NCBI GenBank assembly: GCA_022605405.1
Contig: JABYQQ010000025.1
Location: 62,001-126,000 of the forward strand
From: Earliella scabrosa
Lineage: Eukaryota > Basidiomycota > Agaricomycetes > Polyporales > Polyporaceae
DNA: 64,000 nt
Direction: 5' to 3'
The notes under the pieces were generated by a model, which saw only the letters and a program-made list of their open reading frames with translations, made no database searches and was not told the DNA's origin. Within the stretch, counting starts at the first letter, position 1; each line of letters opens with the position of its first letter. Positions 57,501 to 64,000 of the stretch are shown in pieces. Both the position numbers and the translations under genes were made by a program.

Positions 57501-60500
57501 ACGAGTAGGGTATCAGAAACCCAGGAGCGATGGCTGACAGTGAGTTGTATTCATTCTATTGGCGTGTAAGCAGCTCAGTTACAACGCTGCGCCGAGCTAG
57601 GACCTCCTAGCGCCACAATACGGAGGCCACTACATGTGCACCGTGCGCGTCAACGCCGTGGAGATGTGCTCGAGCCAGCAGATGTTCCAGACGCGAACTA
57701 TGATGCATATGTGCGTGTCTTTCCCATTGCATTAAGCCCCCGCCTTGCATGTGCGCCCCACTACGCGCCCTACTAGCTCCGTCTTCAGCACCCCGACGTT
57801 CTGTCTTCGTGGGCCATTCTGATAGTAACCTCAGATCCTCGAAGGTGGGGCCCAACCAACGCACGCGTCGCGCGCCGGTCAACATCGCTGCTAGTGCTCT
57901 CCCCCGACCCCGACCCGATGAAGACGAGTCCGTCGACGCCCTCAAGCAGCGAGGCCGCCTCCTCCCGCGAATCCGCATAGCACATAAGCTCGAACCGCTC
58001 GAGCGCAATCGCGCGCTCCACGCAATCGAGCTGGTGGAACGACGAGCCCTGGTATCATATGTGCATCTTTTATGCGAAGGATATCCTCGCCATCTACGGC
58101 ACCTGCCACCACCCCCATGGCGGCGTCTACAACTGGCGTAGAATGATCCCCATCAACTGCTCTCCGACCGCAATCGCGGTCCCCTGCTCCGACGTTTGTC
58201 CACCTCTTCGGTCTGTCTCTCGATGTCGCGGCACGCCCTAGATGTCGACCGAACGCGATCGCAGTGCGAAGATGTCGAACTCGGTCGCGTCCTCGTCCTG
58301 CGGTTTCACAGCCTCCTTCGACCGACAGGAGATTCAACGGAGAAGTCGTGCTGGGTGGGGGTAGGACGACAACTTTGCGCACCACCTCCCAGTCTCGATC
58401 CATGTACGTCCTCGCTGAAGTCCCCCGACCTGGACCGCATCCGTTCCACCAAATCCACGCCCGGATGATCTCGACGCAGTCTGTAGTCGTGTCGAAACCC
58501 GCAACATGCGCGTGCGAAGCGGGGTTGATCCCTATCATCATCCGCAATCGGTGCGTTCATTTCCCTCTCATGCCCTACCGCGCAGTTCGAAGGCTAATCG
58601 GGTGTGCGTTTACAGGAGCGTGGTTGTCCTCACTCGGGTTTGAGTACATAACGCCCCATCTGTCCTTCGTGAGTATCGGCGCCGTCGAAGATCCGTCATT
58701 CTTGCCTCCTACTCCACTCCTATCAAGTCCTTCCCTTTCCAGACATCCGGCGGCCCCGCTTCCTCGTCTTCAGCTCTGGCATCAACACTGACGACGTTGG
58801 ATAGATGGGTCGCTGAGCTCCGTCAGCGCGTGAAGGCGCAGCTCGAGATCGTGGCGAAGCGCGCATACACCGCTCCGGAGGACAGGAGCTACAAGACAGA
58901 GTACACACCGAACAGAGCGCGTTCAAACTTGGACGCACATGCACGTTGCTCGGCTACCGGCACATTGCGAGCGCATCGGGAAGCCCACGACTCGGACGTT
59001 GTGGGATGCGCTAGGGCGTGTGGACGTCGCGGTCGAGGCTAGTGCGGGCGCGGGCGGAACGTATCGATGTCGTGGTGAGGAAGCGTGCCGTTGTGGGGCT
59101 GGTCAGAGGGAAAAAGACCTCGACCGACTCTGAATCCCGTCTCACGAGCATGTCGCTCGGGGGGGCGAGGTGGATGGATCTCGATGTGAGTGTCTGTTCT
59201 GTTTGTTGTCGAGGCAGTGAGCTAACGTCTAAGCTAGGGACGCCTATTCCTCGAAGAAGCATTTATCAGGCGGGAACGCGTTGCTTGAGCTCGGTGCAAA
59301 GTCGATCGTCCCCGTTGGGCGGTCGCTTCTGTGGGCAACCGCGGCTCGTTCTCAACGCAAGCTGTGCCAGATTGAACGGAGCTGGTGCAGGTCTCGCTCT
59401 CCCTGATGGACGGTCTTGGACGGACAAGGTCCACTAGGAGCGATGTGGGCATGGCCGCTGCTCGCTTGCTGGCAGTCTCGCTGTTCCCGGACCGTATGCG
59501 GTTCGGTGGGGTCGTCCCACTGGCGACGACCGTCAACTGACCAAGTGCACCCTTGAGACCTACTCTCCCACCATGTGCAACATCTGCGCAGTCCAGTCCT
59601 ACATGTCTTTTGCCCCGACGAAGCTTCACTATGCCCACATCCTTTGCCTCAGTGTTCACAACCTGCAATCCGCGTGGTTGACACACGGGTTAATCCTCCG
59701 CGAATGGTCAGGAGTTCACGCGGACATACGCCGTCCAATGATACAAGATGCTGAGAGCGTGGGTCGAGGCGACTGGTCCGAGTCGTTCTCGCTCGAGCTG
59801 CACCATCACAACGATGCTGGTCCAAGTCTCCCTACGCGCCCACTCCCTGCCCCTACCCATTGCGGCGTCCTTCTCCGGGCCAGACCCTGCTCCGCTTCCG
59901 CGCGCGCTCGGGGGGCTGCCGGACCTGTCGGCGCGCAATTAACGGGCGCAACGTCTTTCCGACGCTCACGCAGACCTCCAAGAATAACCCCTGTATGTCT
60001 AGATCCCCGAGCGCCGATGGAACAATCCCATTCTTGTGCATGGACCTCGTGGCTGTTGCGAGCACGTAGTCCGGGTATAGAAGACGAACCGGCGGAGTCG
60101 CATCGCGCCCTCGGGGTACGCGTCCTTGGGGATGGCCATCGTACACGGCAAGGAGACAAAGTTGTCAGAGATGTCACGGTGAAAGTACGACAATGGTCCA
60201 CGAATAGTCTAGTTTAGTGCTGTCCTAGGAGTCTGCACCGATCCGGCCCTGGGTCTGCCACAGCGTCGAGGCACTCCGCTCGCCCCGGAGCTCTTGCTTC
60301 ATAGCCCTTCCCCTTCGGAGAACCGTGCACCCGATCGGATGATGCCATGAGCCCGAGGAGAGCGATCAAACTTGTGAGAGCCGACAGATGGTTCTCTATG
60401 TGACGGCGACTCCGGACGTCCGGGGACGAAGAAGGCTGTGCAGGGTCATATTGACGCAGTTCGATGTGACTGTTCTCGGCCTCCCTTGTACAACGCTCGA

Positions 60501-60800
60501 ATGTGAGTTCTTCAGTCTCGACTTCCGGCTCACAGGCGCTGACTGCAGTACTAGTCACCCGAATGGCGATTGCGCACTGCTGGATGACTGTGAGCAGGCG
60601 ACGTGGCGACGGTCGACCCCGACGTCCCCCCACTCAACACGCAACACTCATAGGCACACAGGCCCGACTGCACGATCAGTTTCATTGTATGCGGTATGTG
60701 CATTGTCTGTAACCTGCGCCCGCCCCGTCCTGATCGACGATCTGCACAGATCCATTGGCAATTCCATCGCCGACACATGCCGCCCATGCCCCGCGAATCC
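57501..60800. other. Non-array stretch with unassigned exon-like fragments
   Basis: I see coding-like pieces but no buildable gene. At 58505-58690 plus frames resemble the Mpv17 C-terminal half (LIPIIIRNRCVHF, then FEYITPHLSFVSIGAV after an intron-like gap). At 58815-58875 AQLEIVAKRAYTAPED recalls the KISQRAYSAP element of module C. A clean intron (GTGAGTGTCTG donor, GCTAACG branch, TAAGCTAG end, about 59179-59236) separates MSLGGARWMDLD from RLFLEEAFIRRERVA, then a stop. Further frames at 59390-59940 (MDGLGRTRSTRSDVGMAAAR) are broken by stops. No orientation or family can be fixed for the whole. From about 60220 to 60800 nothing convincing is seen. Confidence 0.3.
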
Positions 60801-60804
60801 GCTC

Positions 60805-60920
60805 TCCCTAGTATATGGGGATGGACTGTAGGCTGAGCGAACACACTACACATAGTACGTCCTCTCAGCTCGCAAGCTCAGCACACTCCGGCTCAACCAC
60901 CTACACAGCACACTCTCAGC
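60805..60920 (+). promoter_or_regulatory. Putative promoter of the phospholipase B gene
   Basis: A TATAT motif lies at 60812-60816, about 105 nt before the ATG, followed by a C/T- and A-rich leader. This is common in well-expressed basidiomycete genes. The assignment rests on position alone. Confidence 0.35.
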
Positions 60921-63101
60921 ATGCGCGTCACCCTCGCTGGTGTCGCGCTTCTCAAACTCCTCGGAACCTCTCCCCAAGTTACGGCTCCCAGCGCGGCAGC
61001 CATATCGTACGCTCCATCTCTGCAGCCCTGTCCCCATGGCATCTCCCTTGTTCGCGAGGTTGGACACGACGCACACCAGCAGAAGTTGAGCTCCGGCGAG
61101 GCCCAATACGTCTCTGCGCGGCAATCACACGTCCTCCCGCAGGCGTGGGCAGAGTACCTCACTAACGTCCAGTTGGCCACACATACCGCCCTCCCGTCAT
61201 ACGTCAACGAGATCCTCCTTGGGCGCTACGGGCGGGAAGCGCTCCCGACGCTCGGGATCGCGTCGAGCGGAGGAGGGCATCGCGCGGCGATATTTGGTGC
61301 TGGCGTGATCAACACGCTTGACGGGAGGAATAGGACAGCGGCGCATGCGGGAACGGGCGGGCTGCTCCAGAGCGCAACATACCTCGCTGGCCTCTCGGGC
61401 GGCGCGTGGCTCATCTCTTCGCTCGCACAAGCAGAATTCCTGACGATACCAGAGCTGGTGTTTGGGGCGACGAGCGCGCCGGCGCAGGAAGGGTCCGACG
61501 GGTTCGGTGGGTGGCTCACTGATATCGACCTGCTCCAGCCCAGTGCGAACGCGAACGCAACCGCCGCGTTCGTTGGCGACCTCCTAGAGGATATCGCACT
61601 GAAGTGGGCGAAGGGCTTCCCGGTCACTGTGAACGACGTCTGGGGCCGTACGCTGGCGAGGCATTTCGTGAATGGAACGACCACTACGAACTTCTTCGAC
61701 GAGCGCGTCGCGCACGGCGCTGGTATTACCTTATCCGGGGTAGCCCATCGGTGCGTCGGCGTGTATTATGTTTTGCAAGTCCACAAGAGCGCACTATACT
61801 GACGTCGAGAGTAGGTCGAGCTTCGCTGCTCATGCACAGCCCTTCCCAATCTTGATCGCGAACTCGCTGGCTAGTCGGACCACCGGCAACGAAGTCTTTG
61901 AGCCCGGCAACGTCGTTCCTCTGAACAACCCTATCTACGAGTTCAACATATGTAAGGCTGTGGCCTTCTACGGCGCGCGCATTGAGCTAACCCACCTTTC
62001 AGTCGAAACGGGCTCGTGGGATCCAATACTCGCAGCATTTACCCCTACACGATACGTCGGCTCGCCTAGTCGAACCGTTTGTGCAACGGGATTCGACCAG
62101 ATCTCCTGCATCGAAGGCCTCTCCTCCAATCTGTTTAATCAGTTCAACAATTCGGTCGGTAGCTCTCTCTGGCTTCATGTTATTACATCGCGTTCTGACA
62201 TCGACCGTCTCTTCGTTTGTAGGAAGCAGCATTAGCGGCATCTCCTGTAGGCCCGATCGTCAGTGCTCTGCAACAGGCTCTGCCGCAGACCGGGATCCGT
62301 CTCGACACAGCGGCCGTGCCGAACCCGTTCTTCGGCGTGTTGAGCAAGACGTTCGTCGACTCAGACCAGAAGATCCTGAACCTCGTCGATGGCGGCGAAA
62401 ACGGCGAGGTGACGCCATTCCAGCCGCTGCTCGTCAAGGCTCGCGGGGTCGACACCATCATCGCGATCGATGCGGTACGCAACTCGTGACGGCTGCTGCG
62501 AGCTCCTACTTACTGTCCTATCAGTCTGCAGATACGCCAGAGAATTGGGCTAATGGCAGCTCACTGGTCGTAAGTCGTGCGCATGAGTCCAAGAGAACAC
62601 ACCCAAATCTGACTGTCTTGTTTGGTCCTGCAGGCCACTCAGAACCGTGTCGCGCTCTTCCCCTCGACGTACTCCTTCCCGCCCGTCCCTCCATCCGCAA
62701 CGTCCTTCGTCGCGCACAACCTCACCCGTCGTCCGACCTTCTTCGGCTGCAACAGCCCTCCATCGAGCGACGACCCACTCGTCATCTACCTCGCCAACGG
62801 CGGCCCACCTCTAGGCGAGTCCCCACTCACGAACACGTCAACGTTCCAGACGCAATATCCGCGCGAGCTGGTGGAGGCGATGCTCGATCAGGTCTTCGAC
62901 GTTGCGACTCAGGGCATACCTTCTCGAAGCAGCGCCTTGCATCAGCATGATGGATGGGCGGATGAGAGGGGGAAGGACGAGAAGGACGCGCTCTGGCCTG
63001 CGTGCCTCGCGTGCGCCGTTGTCGATCGCTCCAGGCGCACTTTGGGTGTGCGGAGGACGGGAGTGTGCGAGACATGCTTGGAGCGGTATTGTTGGAGTTA
63101 A
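60921..63101 (+). CDS. Secreted fungal phospholipase B (lysophospholipase)
   Basis: There are six exons: 60921-61750, 61815-61951, 62003-62154, 62223-62474, 62525-62569 and 62634-63101, which join to 627 residues, the usual length of the family. The enzyme removes fatty acids from (lyso)phospholipids with a cytosolic-PLA2-type Ser/Asp dyad. GIASSGGGHRAAIFGAG (from residue 112) is the oxyanion loop with its conserved Arg. GLSGGAW (157-163) holds the nucleophile Ser159. LVDGGENGE carries the catalytic Asp429. QPFPILIANS, GSWDP and the Cys-rich end (WPACLACA, CETCLERYCWS) are further family marks. The N-terminus is hydrophobic and fits a secretion signal, and NxS/T sites suggest glycosylation. 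Splice sites are GT-AG; the 45-nt fifth exon is unusually short but keeps the frame. It lies outside the repeat array. Confidence 0.92.
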
Positions 63102-63285
63102 ACTTCATTTGACATGATGCCTGAAACCAATTGAGATACTCGCAGTTAGTGCACTCCTTGATGACCTTCCGCGGCCCATGTGCACTCGGTGTATTTGAGA
63201 ATCGGTATCCGAAGGCTGTGCGATCTGTTCATGGCGCTCATCCTGATTGTCCTCTCACGGACTCTTTCCTCATGCTCTATCATCG

Positions 63286-64000
63286 ATGGACAGCGACCGC
63301 GATAGCCTGCACTCTCCTCTTCCTCTCGAGCTCGAGGAACTGGTCATTGACAGCTCATGCGACAGTGTTTCTACCCTACGATCCTGCTCCTTGACGTGCC
63401 GTCGATGGCTACCTCGTAGCCGCTATCATCTATTCTCGTCGATCCGCGTCTCTACCAAGGACGAGCTATACGCTCTTCACCAGGCTATAGAAGATGCTCC
63501 ACACTTAGAGCTACCTGCGCGGGTGCAGTCCATTACAATAAAGCCACAGGTCGACGTGGAAGCCTCTCAGCACCTTGCTGATATTGTCCCCGTGCCGCTC
63601 CTGACTCGGCTCCCCAGGCTCAGGCGTTGGGTTATCCATGGTCCACCCTTGCAGGAGACGGAGGAACCTGAAGGAGAGGAGGAATGCCAAGTACAGGATG
63701 TGAAGAAGCATGCTCCCCTACTGCTATGGAGCGCTCCAACGCTCAAATATATGCGGATGCACGCAGGGTTAGTGCAGGAGTTGTGTCTTGGACCCCGGGT
63801 TGCGTTCCCAACCCCTAAAGACTGCGCGATGCTAGTCTCCTCGTTTCCAGCAATCCGAAACCTACGCTGCATTGATGCCTCTTTTCACAAGCTCGATGAT
63901 ATGCATGGGGACTCGATATATCGTGCCTTCGGCCGCACTCCCTACACTCATCTCACGTGCCTATCAGTGAGTATTATTGTTAACCTGATGGTATGATTAC
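63286..64000 (+). CDS. F-box protein, 5' part only (runs off the window)
   Basis: The first exon is 63286-63966, with a GTGAGT donor at 63967. It encodes MDSDRDSLHSPLPLELEELV, a complete F-box (about residues 11-50, with CSLTCRRWLPRSRYHLF) and a leucine-rich start (LPRLRRWVIHGPPL, SAPTLKYMRMHAGL). The first intron falls at the same place and phase 0 as in FBW1-4, so it is a distant relative. Whether it also has a WD40 propeller cannot be seen. An in-frame ATG at 63271, in the context CTCATGCTC, is a weaker start. Confidence 0.8.

Noticed and set aside
57942..58547. 201-codon minus-strand frame, Gly/Arg/Asp-rich
   Set aside because: It lies opposite exon-like plus frames with better residue make-up, and it has no domain or homologous copy in the window.
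59573..60217. 214-codon plus frame before the phospholipase gene
   Set aside because: Residue composition changes abruptly along it, other frames in the same stretch look equally coding-like, and no family or splice structure supports it.
1..64000. tRNA, rRNA, CRISPR or prokaryotic-type operon features
   Set aside because: No tRNA cloverleaf or rRNA block was noticed, and spliced genes show the DNA to be eukaryotic nuclear.

Overview
This window is nuclear DNA from a filamentous basidiomycete, most likely an Agaricomycete. The genes are interrupted by many short introns of 47-68 nt with GTRNGT-type donors, CT(A/G)AC-like branch points and NAG acceptors. The DNA is GC- and CpG-rich, and the best gene families (F-box proteins and a fungal phospholipase B) are typical of that group. 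I could not fix genus or species by eye.

About the first 57 kb is an irregular tandem array of old segmental duplications, all in the same orientation. Four copies of one gene are intact: FBW1 (10690-13100), FBW2 (27940-30317), FBW3 (38889-41340) and FBW4 (52570-54959). Each encodes a protein of about 745 residues with an N-terminal F-box, a leucine-rich middle and a C-terminal WD40 propeller. This is the layout of a substrate receptor for an SCF ubiquitin ligase. I could join every exon without a stop or frameshift. The intervening DNA holds decayed companions of the duplicated block: five broken Mpv17/PMP22-like membrane protein genes, five broken pieces of a SET3-like chromatin protein gene (two with the SET end, all with the Ser/Pro-rich tail), and modules I cannot name (called C, D, E and G). 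The F-box genes therefore seem to have been kept while their neighbours died.

Mobile DNA is visible where one copy of a module is interrupted relative to its paralogues. There is a 125-bp MITE with a 5-bp target duplication at 23074-23198, a 57-bp scrap of a retroelement 3' end with an 8-bp target duplication at 31658-31730, and an element of about 1.9 kb with imperfect terminal inverted repeats at 31844-33753. The last carries exon-like coding sequence.

The right end (about 57.5-64 kb) leaves the array. After a poorly resolved stretch there is a complete six-exon secreted phospholipase B gene (60921-63101) and the first exon of a fifth, divergent F-box gene that runs off the window (63286-). 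Module limits are approximate because they were judged by eye from shared blocks; the CDS and splice coordinates were worked out base by base.
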